DNA of 64,000 bases. Source: Streptococcus sp. HF-1907 (lineage in GTDB: Bacteria > Bacillota > Bacilli > Lactobacillales > Streptococcaceae). The notes under the pieces were generated by a model. The model searched no databases and was not told the origin of the DNA. It was given only the letters and a program-made list of their open reading frames with translations. Made by a program: the position numbers and the translations under genes. This document shows positions 44,607 through 54,842 of the stretch, in pieces (the first letter of the stretch is position 1; each line of letters starts with the position of its first letter). Location of the stretch: contig NZ_JADNQT010000001.1 in NCBI RefSeq assembly GCF_015594605.1, forward strand, positions 326,149 through 390,148, given 5' to 3'.

Positions 44607-44640
44607 TAAAAAAGGTTTGGAACACCAGATCCCAAACCTT
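44607..44640 (-). terminator. Terminator of the LysM operon
   Basis: AAGGTTTGG and CCAAACCTT (reverse strand) flank an 11-nt loop and are followed by TTTT. Confidence 0.82.
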
Positions 44641-44665
44641 CAAGCATTTTGAACTAATCTAATGC

Positions 44666-45145
44666 TTATTGAATTTCTTTAAAGGTCATTTTTTGTTTAA
44701 CTTCACCTTGACCGCCTTTAGCGATTTGGTAGAAAAAGTCTTTTGATGTGAAGTGGTCACCATAAGCAAAGACCTCGTTATATTGCCATTGTGACACTTG
44801 ATCATTTTCTTTTTTACCAAGGGTAAGCGTTGTTTTCGTTACGCTATATTCCCATTTAGCTGATTGATCATTGTAGGCCTTGTCAAAAGCGTCTTGACTT
44901 TTAGTGGCATTAAGAACAGTTGTACGGTCCTGACCGACAATCGCCTTGTTACCACCTTCTTGGAAGGCAACATACATGACACGGCTATTGACCTCACCGT
45001 TTAGTGAGCTTGAGTATTGATAAACCTTACCAGGTACAACACTATCTAAATGGTGTGTGCCCCAATAATAGAAAGCACCGAAACCAGTACCCGTAATCAC
45101 AAGGCAGGCAAGAATCACACTAATAATGATATTTCTCTTTGACAT
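44666..45145 (-). CDS. Membrane-anchored extracellular protein, function unknown
   Basis: A 159-aa protein with one N-terminal membrane helix (NIIISVILACLVITGTGFGAFYYW) and a ~125-residue outer part rich in beta-strand pattern (KVYQYSSSLNG, RVMYVAFQEGG, KWEYSVTKTTLTLGK). I do not recognise the family. It begins 13 nt after the LysM gene on the same strand, behind AGAGGGG, so the two probably act together at the cell wall. The frame opens at 45172, but ATG 45145 is better placed. Confidence 0.7.
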   Translation of the reverse strand: MSKRNIIISVILACLVITGTGFGAFYYWGTHHLDSVVPGKVYQYSSSLNGEVNSRVMYVAFQEGGNKAIVGQDRTTVLNATKSQDAFDKAYNDQSAKWEYSVTKTTLTLGKKENDQVSQWQYNEVFAYGDHFTSKDFFYQIAKGGQGEVKQKMTFKEIQ

Positions 45146-45158
45146 GCTGTGCCCCTCT

Positions 45159-46376
45159 CTAGTTATCACCATTTAGATCATCAAAAGTTGCATCTGAGTC
45201 TGAATCACTATGACTTGAAGAACTTGAGCTCATGCGTGATTCTGTTTGAGAATCATCATTTGAAGAATTCTTAGATTCAGATGATTTTTCAGAGCTTGAT
45301 GATGAGCTTTCTTTTTCTTTGTAAACGTCAATGTTGAAGGTCCATTTATCGCGTTGGTAAGTTACCTTAATTTGCGCATATTTTGCCTTGATTAAATCTG
45401 ACATCTTGCTGTCTCTATTAAGGGCATCATAGATTTTTTCTGCAAGAGCCTTGGCATTAGATTCAGTTTTGGCACCATCTTTTGGTCCATCAACGATATC
45501 TTCTGCTTTAGGTGTTTCACCTTGACGGTAGAGAGCTGTGCTTTCAGCATCTTTCTTATCTTCAGTGTTACCACCTGCTGTGTCAGTCACATGTGAGAAG
45601 AAAGACCATGCTGGGCGGCTACCTGAGCGTTTTTGTTGATAAACTTGTTCGAATTCGCTTTGAACCTTATCTTGGAAAGCGTCATCAGACAATTCTTTTT
45701 CCTTAGAACTTTCTGTACTTGATGAAGCATCTTTAGATTCCTTAGATTCTGATGATGATGAAGATGAATCCTTGCTATCTTTAGAATCTTTGGTATCTTT
45801 GTCACCTGAGTTATTGTTAGTATTTGAGAATGAAAGACTGTTGTCAGAATTATCTGGTGCATAGATAACAGTGTTCTTAGAGTGGTCATCAGATACAAAC
45901 GTCGTATTTTTGATGACAACACGGTTGTGGTCTCCATAGTAGTTGTTGATAACTACTTTAGAGTTAGCACAACGATGACCACTACCAGTCACATGGTAAT
46001 CTGTTGGTACTTGACCATCACGATTCAAGATGAGAACATCACCTGCATAGATAAGGTCAATATTCTGAATATTGTTATCGTAAGCTAATTTTTCAACTGA
46101 AATACCAGTAGCTTGAGAGATTCCCCACAAAGTATCTCCCCATTGAATGACGTATTGTTGACCATTCAATTGTTTTGGATTGATGTTTTGAGTTGTCAGA
46201 TTATTTGTAATTTGTTCAGGTGTGCTAGCAATCCAGTTTGTGATGTCAGCGGCATGAGCACTTGTTTGATTTTGATAAAAGCTATCTGCCAAAACAGATA
46301 CTGTTGGCATCCCAATAGGTGCTAGTAATGCACCAAACATAAGGGCCTTACTAACATAATTTTTCTTTTTCATCAT
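45159..46376 (-). CDS. Secreted LysM-domain protein
   Basis: A 405-aa secreted protein. A signal peptide covers residues 1 to about 31 (ALMFGALLAPIGMPTVSVLA). A LysM domain follows (about 73-117: YVIQWGDTLWGISQATGIS to AGDVLILN), which binds peptidoglycan. The rest is low complexity: Ser/Asp/Lys/Glu-rich segments around 190-235 and 350-400, separated by a helical block with a conserved KW(T/S)FNIDVY end. There is no catalytic domain. Two adjacent ATG codons (46376 and 46373) suit the AAGGAG site. It is co-transcribed with the membrane protein downstream. Confidence 0.82.
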   Translation of the reverse strand: MMKKKNYVSKALMFGALLAPIGMPTVSVLADSFYQNQTSAHAADITNWIASTPEQITNNLTTQNINPKQLNGQQYVIQWGDTLWGISQATGISVEKLAYDNNIQNIDLIYAGDVLILNRDGQVPTDYHVTGSGHRCANSKVVINNYYGDHNRVVIKNTTFVSDDHSKNTVIYAPDNSDNSLSFSNTNNNSGDKDTKDSKDSKDSSSSSSESKESKDASSSTESSKEKELSDDAFQDKVQSEFEQVYQQKRSGSRPAWSFFSHVTDTAGGNTEDKKDAESTALYRQGETPKAEDIVDGPKDGAKTESNAKALAEKIYDALNRDSKMSDLIKAKYAQIKVTYQRDKWTFNIDVYKEKESSSSSSEKSSESKNSSNDDSQTESRMSSSSSSHSDSDSDATFDDLNGDN

Positions 46377-46543
46377 ATATTCTCCTTATTAAATACGAAA
46401 CTTCCACTGATATTGGACACCTGGCTTAATAGATTTGTCAATAAATTCTGTAACTTTCTAATCAAAGATTAATGCTATCTCTCTATTTTTTCTAAAAATA
46501 GAGAATTTTCCCTCTGACATTCGACCATTTCTCCTATCTTTAG

Positions 46544-48097
<1,554 letters not shown>

Positions 48098-48103
48098 TAC
48101 CTC

Positions 48104-48132
48104 AAACACTAGCCTAAGTGCTGGTGTTTTTT
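48104..48132 (+). terminator. lysS terminator
   Basis: AACACTAGC and GCTGGTGTT pair around a 6-nt loop, followed by TTTT. Confidence 0.85.
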
Positions 48133-48140
48133 GATGCCTT

Positions 48141-48195
48141 TATGACACAATTATGACAGTTCTGTAAGCAGTTTATATGACAATTATGTTATACT
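48141..48195 (+). promoter_or_regulatory. Direct TATGACA repeats and extended -10 promoter of P-type ATPase gene
   Basis: TATGACA occurs at 48141, 48152 and 48176. The first two are 11 nt apart and read TGTCAT-N5-TGTCAT on the other strand. TGTTATACT (48187-48195) is an extended -10 without a -35, and the ATG is 6 nt past it. Tandem sites of one helical turn suggest activation by an OmpR-family response regulator. Confidence 0.5.
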
Positions 48196-48201
48196 AGTTA
48201 C

Positions 48202-50556
48202 ATGAAACAAGATGTCACAACTTTTACTGGTCTGTCGAATTCAGAGGTGCAAGAAGCCTATCACGCTGACCAACTTAATAAAATAACTCAAGTCAATCAA
48301 AATGATTATTGGTCTATTATCAAGCGCAATGCTTTCTCGCTTTTCAACTTACTCAACTTGATTATCGCCATCATTTTGGGATTGGTTGGGGCATGGTCAA
48401 ATATGGTTTTCATGCTGGGAATTCTTGTCAATGCTCTTTCTGGTATCTTGGTTGAGATTCGTGCCAAGTGGATGGTTGACAAGCTGAATCTACTCAGCAA
48501 AGAGCCTGTGAGAACTATTCGAGATAGCAAAACAGTCAAGATTAAGGCTGAAGAATTAGTTTTGGGAGACTTGATTGAACTATCTGCTGGAGAGCAAGTT
48601 CCTAGCGATGGAAAAGTTATTGCAGGCTTTGCAGAAGTCAACGAAGCCATGCTGACTGGCGAAAGCGATTTTGTCAAAAAAGATAAGGGGGCTGAGGTGC
48701 TATCTGGTAGTTACCTAACCAGCGGGCATATCTATGTGATTTTGACGAGGGTCGGTGATGATAATTACGCTGCACAGCTCATGCGCGCTGCCAAGCAATA
48801 CAAGCCGACACAGTCTCAAATCATCAGTTCCTTGGATAAGATTGCTTCATTTACAGGAAAGATTCTGCTACCTTTTGGAGTCATTCTTCTGCTTGAAGCA
48901 ATTTTCGTCAAAGCCATCCCTGTTAAGGAAGCTGTTATTTACACGGCTGCGCCTATGCTGGGGATGTTGCCTAAAGGAATCGCCCTACTAACTATCAGTA
49001 GCTTACTGACTGCCGTTTTAAAATTAGGTCAGAAAAATGTCTTGGTGCAAGAGATGTATTCGGTAGAGACTCTTGCACACGTTGACACACTTTGTCTTGA
49101 TAAGACTGGGACAATCACCGAAGGGAAAATGTCTGTTGAGAAGTCCATCTCTTACATGCCTTCTATCGGTGCTTATCATTTTGAGGATTACCTTACTGCT
49201 TATATGACTGCTAGTGAGGACCAAAATCCCACAGCGCAAGCTATCCGCCAATACCTTGGCGACCGTCAAAGTGATTTTACAGTTGTAGACAGCATCCCAT
49301 TTTCAAGTGGACGTAAGTGGGGAGCGATTTCCTTTGCAGAGCTTGGCAGTGTCTTTCTAGGTGCGCCCGAACTTTTGACTAAAGAAAGAACTACAGAAAT
49401 GCGTCAGGGACAAGAAGAAGGGGCTCGTGTGTTGGCTTTATGCCACAGTAAGAAGGCCATTTCGTCTGGTCAATCTATCTTGCCGATTGACCTAACCTTG
49501 CTGGGGATTATTGTGATTTCTGACCCTATTCGTAAAGGGGTTAAAAAGACCCTTGATTATCTCAAGAGCCAAGAGGTGGACCTCCGCATCATTTCTGGGG
49601 ACAATCCCGTGACCGTATCAAATATTGCCCGTAAAGCAGGTTTTGATTCTTACCAACGTTACTTGGATTGCTCAACATTAAGCTATGATGAGCTTGATGC
49701 TGCTATAGCGACAACTACTATTTTTGGTCGCGTTACGCCCGAACAAAAAAAACAAATCGTGCAAAAATTAAAGAGCCTTGGTCGTACTGTTGCCATGACT
49801 GGTGACGGGGTCAATGATATTTTAGCCCTTCGTGAAGCTGATTGCTCCATTGCTATGGCCGAAGGTGACCCAGCAACAAGACAAGTTTCAAATTTAGTGC
49901 TACTGCAATCTGACTTCAACGATGTTCCTGAAATTCTCTTTGAAGGACGCCGTGTGGTCAATAACATTGCCAAAGTATCTCCAATTTTCCTCATCAAATC
50001 CGTTTATTCATTTGCGATTGCAATCATTTGTATACTGAGTGTTGTGGCAGGTCCCAAATACCTGTTGGTCTACCCTTTCATGCCTCTGCAATTAACCTTG
50101 GTTAGTCAGTTCATTGACGGCTTCCCACCATTTGTTTTAAGTTTTGAGCGCAACAATAAGCATGTTGAAAAAGATTTCCTCGGTCATGCTATCAGACTAG
50201 CTTTACCTGGTGGACTACTCATCAGCTTCAGCGTTTTAGTTGCTAATATTCTAGCCCCACTGCTTGGCTGGAGTCAAATTGACCTCAATACCATTTCTTA
50301 TTATCTACTCGGACTTATCAGTATCTTATCTGTTATCAAGGCTTACTGGCCGCTCAACTGGTGGAAGTCTGGTCTCATCTTCTTCTGGTCATTGTTGGGC
50401 TTTATCAGCACAGCTATTCTCCTAAAAAAATACCTAAGCATTGGATTAATAAACGCAAGTACCTTCCCAGTTTTCATTACCTTGCTAGTCCTATCAGTCA
50501 TCATTTTCATTGTGGCTGATCGCTATATTGAGCAAAGAGACCAAGCAAAAATTTAA
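48202..50556 (+). CDS. Cation-transporting P-type ATPase
   Basis: A 784-aa P-type ATPase. Phosphorylation motif DKTGTITEG (Asp near 301), actuator motif LTGES, and hinge TGDGVNDILAL. The membrane ion-binding region has PMLGMLPKG where SERCA-like pumps have PEGL, with 8-10 helices. It resembles the streptococcal MgtA/PacL-like group linked to manganese or calcium efflux; the ion is not proven by sequence. No yybP-ykoY riboswitch fits in the ~100-bp upstream gap. It sits beside mntH, which imports manganese, so a paired import/export role is possible. Confidence 0.82.
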   Translation: MKQDVTTFTGLSNSEVQEAYHADQLNKITQVNQNDYWSIIKRNAFSLFNLLNLIIAIILGLVGAWSNMVFMLGILVNALSGILVEIRAKWMVDKLNLLSKEPVRTIRDSKTVKIKAEELVLGDLIELSAGEQVPSDGKVIAGFAEVNEAMLTGESDFVKKDKGAEVLSGSYLTSGHIYVILTRVGDDNYAAQLMRAAKQYKPTQSQIISSLDKIASFTGKILLPFGVILLLEAIFVKAIPVKEAVIYTAAPMLGMLPKGIALLTISSLLTAVLKLGQKNVLVQEMYSVETLAHVDTLCLDKTGTITEGKMSVEKSISYMPSIGAYHFEDYLTAYMTASEDQNPTAQAIRQYLGDRQSDFTVVDSIPFSSGRKWGAISFAELGSVFLGAPELLTKERTTEMRQGQEEGARVLALCHSKKAISSGQSILPIDLTLLGIIVISDPIRKGVKKTLDYLKSQEVDLRIISGDNPVTVSNIARKAGFDSYQRYLDCSTLSYDELDAAIATTTIFGRVTPEQKKQIVQKLKSLGRTVAMTGDGVNDILALREADCSIAMAEGDPATRQVSNLVLLQSDFNDVPEILFEGRRVVNNIAKVSPIFLIKSVYSFAIAIICILSVVAGPKYLLVYPFMPLQLTLVSQFIDGFPPFVLSFERNNKHVEKDFLGHAIRLALPGGLLISFSVLVANILAPLLGWSQIDLNTISYYLLGLISILSVIKAYWPLNWWKSGLIFFWSLLGFISTAILLKKYLSIGLINASTFPVFITLLVLSVIIFIVADRYIEQRDQAKI

Positions 50557-50620
50557 TAATCATCACAAAAGTTGAATCCTTGATTTAGCTTTTTTAGTTT
50601 ATATAGGTGTCCTTTTTATA

Positions 50621-50641
50621 AAAATTAAGTATGCTTAACAT
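50621..50641 (+). promoter_or_regulatory. Candidate metalloregulator (SloR/MntR-type) operator of mntH
   Basis: AAAATTAAGTATGCTTAACAT contains inverted arms TTAAG/CTTAA with AT-rich flanks. It resembles SloR/ScaR/PsaR sites of streptococci (AAAATTAA...TTAATTTT pattern). It lies about 20 nt upstream of the TATAAT box (near 50659) of mntH. Confidence 0.5.
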
Positions 50642-50695
50642 TGTTCTGGAAATATGTTATAATTAAATCAAAATAAGTTAGAAAGTGTCTTCCTC

Positions 50696-52042
50696 ATGGA
50701 AACCCAAAACATACAAGAACCCCAAAAATCACTCAGTGAGGTCAACCAGAGTGTTGATGTCCCGGAAAATAGTTCATTTCTGAGAACTTTGCGAGCCTTT
50801 TTAGGTCCTGGCGCCTTAGTAGCAGTCGGCTATATGGACCCTGGTAACTGGATTACCAGCGTCGTAGGTGGTGCTACTTATCGTTACCTCTTGCTCTCAG
50901 TTGTCCTCCTTTCCTCTCTCATGGCCATGCAGTTGCAGCAAATGGCAGGAAAATTAGGCATCGTCACCAGACAAGATTTGTCACAGGCAACTGCCTCCTA
51001 TTTGCCAAAACCTCTCCGCTATCTTTTATTTGTCATCATCGAATTGGCCTTGATGGCAACCGATTTGGCTGAAGTCATCGGCTCTGGTATTGCCCTTCAC
51101 CTCCTATTTGGTTGGCCCTTGCTCTTTTCCATTTTCATCACAATTTTGGATGTTTTCCTTCTTTTACTCTTGATGAAGCTAGGCGTCCGAAAAATTGAAG
51201 CTCTGGTGTCAACCTTGATTATGACGATTCTAGTTATCTTCCTTTACTTGGTTATCGTCTCAAAACCAGATTTAGCAGCCATGGTCGAAGGCTTCATCCC
51301 AAGTCCTAGAATCTTTGATTTTGCCAATCGCAGCGCTAATAGCAGGCTGACACTGGCGCTAGGTATCATCGGTGCCACCGTCATGCCACACAATCTTTAC
51401 CTCCACTCCTCTCTGTCCCAAACCAGAAAAGTCAACTACAAGGACAAGGTATCCATTCGCAAGGCTGTTTCCTTCATGACTTGGGATTCCAACATCCAGC
51501 TGACACTGGCCTTCATCGTCAATTCCCTCCTCTTGATTTTGGGGGCATCCCTCTTTTACGGTCATGCTAGTGACATCAGCGCCTTCGCGCAGATGTATAA
51601 TGCCCTCGCGGATAACCATATTGCTGGGGCTGTTGCAAGCTCCTTCCTCTCAATCTTATTTGCCATAGCTCTGCTAGCCAGCGGTCAAAATTCGACAATC
51701 ACAGGAACCCTCACCGGGCAAATTGTCATGGAAGGCTTTATTCATCTTCGGATGCCTCAATGGATTATTCGTTTAGTGACTCGTCTGCTTGCTCTAGTCC
51801 CTGTCATGATTGTGGCACTGCTATTTGGCCAACAAGAAAAGACCTTAGACCAATTAATTGTCTATTCACAAGTCTTCCTCTCTGTGGCTCTGCCATTTTC
51901 CATCTACCCTTTGGTCTACTTCACATCCAACAAGAAAATCATGGGAGAATTTGTCAATGCCAAGTGGAACACCATTCTAGGTTACCTTGTGGCAACTATT
52001 TTGACCTTGCTCAACCTAAGATTGATTTGGAGTTTATTCTGA
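50696..52042 (+). CDS. mntH: Nramp-type manganese/iron transporter
   Basis: MntH is a proton-coupled Mn(II) (also Fe(II)) importer. The 448-aa protein has about eleven membrane helices. The metal-site motifs are in helix 1 (MDPGNW; Asp, Asn) and helix 6 ([10 protein letters not shown]; Met-Pro-His), all conserved. It lies 140 bp downstream of the P-type ATPase gene and is probably transcribed from its own promoter, with a candidate DtxR-family operator upstream. ATG 50696 is preceded by AGAAAGTG. Confidence 0.92.
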   Translation: METQNIQEPQKSLSEVNQSVDVPENSSFLRTLRAFLGPGALVAVGYMDPGNWITSVVGGATYRYLLLSVVLLSSLMAMQLQQMAGKLGIVTRQDLSQATASYLPKPLRYLLFVIIELALMATDLAEVIGSGIALHLLFGWPLLFSIFITILDVFLLLLLMKLGVRKIEALVSTLIMTILVIFLYLVIVSKPDLAAMVEGFIPSPRIFDFANRSANSRLTLALGIIGATVMPHNLYLHSSLSQTRKVNYKDKVSIRKAVSFMTWDSNIQLTLAFIVNSLLLILGASLFYGHASDISAFAQMYNALADNHIAGAVASSFLSILFAIALLASGQNSTITGTLTGQIVMEGFIHLRMPQWIIRLVTRLLALVPVMIVALLFGQQEKTLDQLIVYSQVFLSVALPFSIYPLVYFTSNKKIMGEFVNAKWNTILGYLVATILTLLNLRLIWSLF

Positions 52043-52071
52043 ACTTGACAGATTTCAGACAGTGAGATAAA

Positions 52072-52110
52072 ATGAGTTAACCTTAGTTTTTAATAAGGTT
52101 AACTCATTTT
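52072..52110. terminator. mntH terminator
   Basis: ATGAGTTAACCTT pairs with AAGGTTAACTCAT (13 bp) followed by TTTTGTTTT. Confidence 0.88.
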
Positions 52111-52126
52111 GTTTTCGAGGTAAATT

Positions 52127-52672
52127 ATGGTAAATAAATCCAATCTTTCATCACTTTTAATCATCGCACTAGGTGCAGCAATGATTGCTGTGCTTTCACA
52201 AATTGTTGTTCCTGTGGGTACTGTCCCCTTCACCCTACAAACACTGGGGGTAGGCTTACTGGCAAGCTTATTAAGACCAAAAGAGGCCTTTGGCGCCAAC
52301 CTCCTTTATCTAGGACTGGGTGCAATTGGCTTACCTGTTTTCGCAGGAGGTACCAGCGGTTTTGCTACTTTGGTTGGACCAACTGCTGGCTTTCTCTGGG
52401 GATTTTTGGCTTATGCAGTCGTCTGCTCTGCCATGGTCAAGCGTAACGCAAACCTCTTAAATCTTATCCTTGGAAATCTCTTAGGAACCATTCTCGTCTA
52501 CGCTTGCGGTATTGCTAGCCTACATTTCCTAGCCAATCTGACTTGGCAACAAGCCTTCCTAGTAGGTGCTCTGCCGTTTTTATTATCAGATGCGCTGAAA
52601 ATCACTCTCATTGTCCTGTTAAGACAACCTCTTCTCAGAAGTCTCAAACAAACCAATTATTTCAAAGCATAA
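52127..52672 (+). CDS. bioY: Biotin ECF transporter S component BioY
   Basis: BioY binds biotin for the ECF module. The 181-aa protein has six helices, with GAAMIAVLSQIVVPVGTVPF, QTLGVGLLASLLRPKEAF, YLGLGAIGLPVFAGGTSG and the GPTAGFLWGF block that lines the biotin site. The frame begins right after the mntH terminator at ATG 52127, behind CGAGG. No BirA operator or riboswitch was recognised in the 17 bp available, so its promoter must overlap the terminator region. Confidence 0.93.
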   Translation: MVNKSNLSSLLIIALGAAMIAVLSQIVVPVGTVPFTLQTLGVGLLASLLRPKEAFGANLLYLGLGAIGLPVFAGGTSGFATLVGPTAGFLWGFLAYAVVCSAMVKRNANLLNLILGNLLGTILVYACGIASLHFLANLTWQQAFLVGALPFLLSDALKITLIVLLRQPLLRSLKQTNYFKA

Positions 52673-52711
52673 AAAACAGCTATGGCTCAGTTAACAAGCC
52701 ATAGCTGTTTT
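52673..52711. terminator. Bidirectional terminator between bioY and ydbC
   Basis: AAAACAGCTATGGCT pairs perfectly with AGCCATAGCTGTTTT, T/A runs on both sides. Confidence 0.92.
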
Positions 52712-52716
52712 TATTC

Positions 52717-52941
52717 TTAATACCCTCCATTACCACGGAAAGCATCTAAGATAATTTTAAATTCTTCGTTAGTCAAGGTCACCCCTTTGCCCATCTTAGT
52801 ATGGTCTGGGTTCCAAGAACGGATATCCCATTTAGGCTCACCACCATTAAAGCTAACGCGGTTAAGTTCTTTTGTCCAACCTTTTTCACTGGTTGAAAGA
52901 GTAAGCAAGTGTTCTTCAATCTTAAAAGTAAATTCTGACAT
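52717..52941 (-). CDS. ydbC: YdbC-like PC4-family single-stranded DNA-binding protein
   Basis: A 74-aa protein resembling Lactococcus YdbC, a bacterial homolog of the eukaryotic coactivator PC4 that binds single-stranded nucleic acids. The sequence gives four beta strands (FTFKIEEHLLTLS, WTKELNRVSFNG, KWDIRSWNP, GKGVTLTNEE) and a C-terminal helix (EFKIILDAFRG), the expected fold. It is short but well-formed. Start ATG 52941 follows AGGAGG. A role in DNA repair or transcription is unproven. Confidence 0.8.
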   Translation of the reverse strand: MSEFTFKIEEHLLTLSTSEKGWTKELNRVSFNGGEPKWDIRSWNPDHTKMGKGVTLTNEEFKIILDAFRGNGGY

Positions 52942-53070
52942 TATTTTTTCCTCCTATCTTCTTATTCGTAAAAGATTTTAAAAAGAAGTAATTTTTTGAT
53001 ATTTTTTCAAAAAAATATGGTAAGTCTATTTTAGCAAGTTTTGATGAATTAGGATAGGTCTTTGGAGATA

Positions 53071-53101
53071 AAAGAGGTTGAGAGAAGAATCTCAACCTTT
53101 T
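53071..53101 (-). terminator. Terminator hairpin at the end of intergenic repeat copy 2
   Basis: AGGTTGAGA and TCTCAACCT form a 9-bp stem. It holds the same position relative to the repeat as the hairpin at 37411-37446, and a moderately T-rich tract follows (TTTATCTCC). Confidence 0.55.
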
Positions 53102-53125
53102 CATTTTTCGTACAGACTAATTGTG

Positions 53126-53303
53126 AGTCGCAGTGGTTGAGTGGCATCTAAGCGCTGATAAACCAGCACTTAGAGACCTACTCAACTTTGCGGAGGTGGA
53201 AGTGAAACAGTCTGGGAAAAGACTATTTCAGCCCGAACCGAGAAATAAAGACGTGAGGGAAAATCGAAGACTTCGTCTTACCGATTTCTGTCCCACTCTC
53301 TTT
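53126..53303 (-). repeat. 178-bp structured intergenic repeat, copy 2
   Basis: Same length as copy 1 (37472-37649), with no gaps and about nine base differences. It starts 6 nt past the stop of the U32 gene at 53310, in the same orientation relative to the upstream gene as copy 1. All four hairpins are kept, although GAAACAGTCT/AGACTATTTC now has one mismatch. Confidence 0.85.
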
Positions 53304-53309
53304 AGCTAA

Positions 53310-54599
53310 TTATGCACGTACTGTTTGACTTGAACCATCTTTTTTGTAGAGGTTTACAAGACCTTCTTTGCAGGCACGAATCATGTCACCAGGCTGCACC
53401 GCTTGTGGAACTGTAATAGTAAGCAATTCCATTGGATTTGGTGCACGGTCAATTTTATTTCCTTCAGAATCATGAAGATCTTTGATGAAGCATTCGAAGT
53501 GACGGAAACCTGGTCCGTAAAATTCAACACGGTCTCCTTCAAGAATAACGTTACGTTGACGGATTGTCGCTGTCATATTATCTTCGTTGAAAGCAACGAC
53601 TTCACCCACAAATTTGTATTGAGGAATTTTACGGCGGGCACCAAACAATTGTTCGTTTTCAGTTGGTATTTGGTAGTAGAAACCAGTCGCCAACTCACGT
53701 TGGGCTACTTTCCACAATTCATCAATCAAATCGTCTTTAATGGCTTCAAATTTTTCACGGCTTTCCAAGTAAGCGTCAACAGCGGCTCTATAACAGTTTG
53801 TTACTGTTGATACGTAGTGGATTGATTTCATACGACCTTCAATTTTCATTGAATCAACACCGTTGTCAATCAAGTCTGGAATATTTTCAATCATACACAT
53901 GTCTACAGCTGACATTGAGAATGGTTCTGGAATTTCACCCTTAAGGGATTTACGTTCTTGACCGAATGGCATATCATAAAGGTCATATTTCCAACGGCAC
54001 GATTGTGAACAACCACCACGGTTGGCATCACGATGGCTCATGTGATTTGAAAGGACACAACGACCTGAATAAGAAATACACATAGCGCCATGAATGAAGG
54101 CTTCAATTTCCAAATCTGTGCGCTTACGGATTTCAGCAAGCTCTTCCATTGAGACTTCACGCGCAAGAACAACACGTGTCAAGCCCATTTCCTTCCAAAA
54201 AGCGAAAGTTTCAGCATTTGTTGATGAAGCTTGTGTTGACAAATGGATATTAAGCCCTGGTGCGTACTCTGAACAAATCATGATCAAGGCAGGATCTGAT
54301 ACGATAACTGCATCTAGACCCATATCACGCAATTGGCGGAACCATTCACCGGCACCTTCTTCATTTCCTTCGTGGGTAACCATGTTAGCCGCAACGTGGA
54401 CGTCGGCACCACGTTCGTGGGCATAGTTAATCCCTTCTTGGAGTTCTTCCATTGAGAAGTTCCCCGCACGGCTACGCAAACCGTATTGTTGTCCACCAAC
54501 GAAAACAGCATCTGCACCGTAATCGACAGCGACTTTCAATTTTTCAAGTGTCCCAGCAGGCGCCAAGACCTCTGGACGTTTTTTAGTTGTATTTGACAT
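53310..54599 (-). CDS. U32-family protein (YrrO/TrhP2-like), tRNA hydroxylation factor
   Basis: A 429-aa U32 'peptidase'-family protein. The U32 signature is E.F.HGAMC.SYSGRC, visible as EAFIHGAMCISYSGRC near residue 165. Additional cysteines occur in GGCSQSCRWKYDL, which could bind an iron-sulfur cluster. Bacillus homologs YrrN/YrrO (TrhP1/TrhP2) act in prephenate-dependent 5-hydroxyuridine formation at tRNA position 34; no protease activity is established for them. This is the longer of the two copies and has the C-terminal beta domain. Start ATG 54599 follows AGGAGAAC. Confidence 0.88.
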   Translation of the reverse strand: MSNTTKKRPEVLAPAGTLEKLKVAVDYGADAVFVGGQQYGLRSRAGNFSMEELQEGINYAHERGADVHVAANMVTHEGNEEGAGEWFRQLRDMGLDAVIVSDPALIMICSEYAPGLNIHLSTQASSTNAETFAFWKEMGLTRVVLAREVSMEELAEIRKRTDLEIEAFIHGAMCISYSGRCVLSNHMSHRDANRGGCSQSCRWKYDLYDMPFGQERKSLKGEIPEPFSMSAVDMCMIENIPDLIDNGVDSMKIEGRMKSIHYVSTVTNCYRAAVDAYLESREKFEAIKDDLIDELWKVAQRELATGFYYQIPTENEQLFGARRKIPQYKFVGEVVAFNEDNMTATIRQRNVILEGDRVEFYGPGFRHFECFIKDLHDSEGNKIDRAPNPMELLTITVPQAVQPGDMIRACKEGLVNLYKKDGSSQTVRA

Positions 54600-54642
54600 T
54601 AAAATGTTCTCCTATTTTCAAGATAAAAGATAATTCTTCACA

Positions 54643-54829
54643 ACATGGTCTAAAGACCATGTCATAGCAGAGCTAGCTGTCGACTAACTCTGACAATGTT
54701 TAAAGTAAAAAGTAGATAGCGGTGTATTTTCAGTACACCTGACTCAGTTGAAAAAGTTACCCAGTAGCTCTTCAATGAGTCTCAAGTAACTTGCTATGCC
54801 CTGAAATAGAAAACTCTCTCATAGCAAGT
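54643..54829 (-). repeat. Run of five stem-loops between the two U32 genes
   Basis: Stems at 54789-54829 (ACTTGCTATG/CATAGCAAGT), 54741-54781 (GACTCAgTTGAA/TTCAATGAGTC), 54721-54739 (GGTGTA/TACACC), 54669-54691 (AGAGCTAG/CTAACTCT) and 54643-54662 (ACATGGTCT/AGACCATGT). They fill most of the 243-bp gap. No gene was seen. None has a long U-tract, so they are not ordinary terminators. Confidence 0.75.
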
Positions 54830-54842
54830 AAGAAATCGAAAA

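Noticed and set aside
45387..45937. Extra frames inside the LysM gene
   Set aside because: Low-complexity Ser/Asp codons open other frames by chance.
48098..48201. yybP-ykoY manganese riboswitch upstream of the P-type ATPase
   Set aside because: The gap is about 100 bp, partly taken by the lysS terminator, and the promoter abuts the ATG, so there is no room for an RNA switch.
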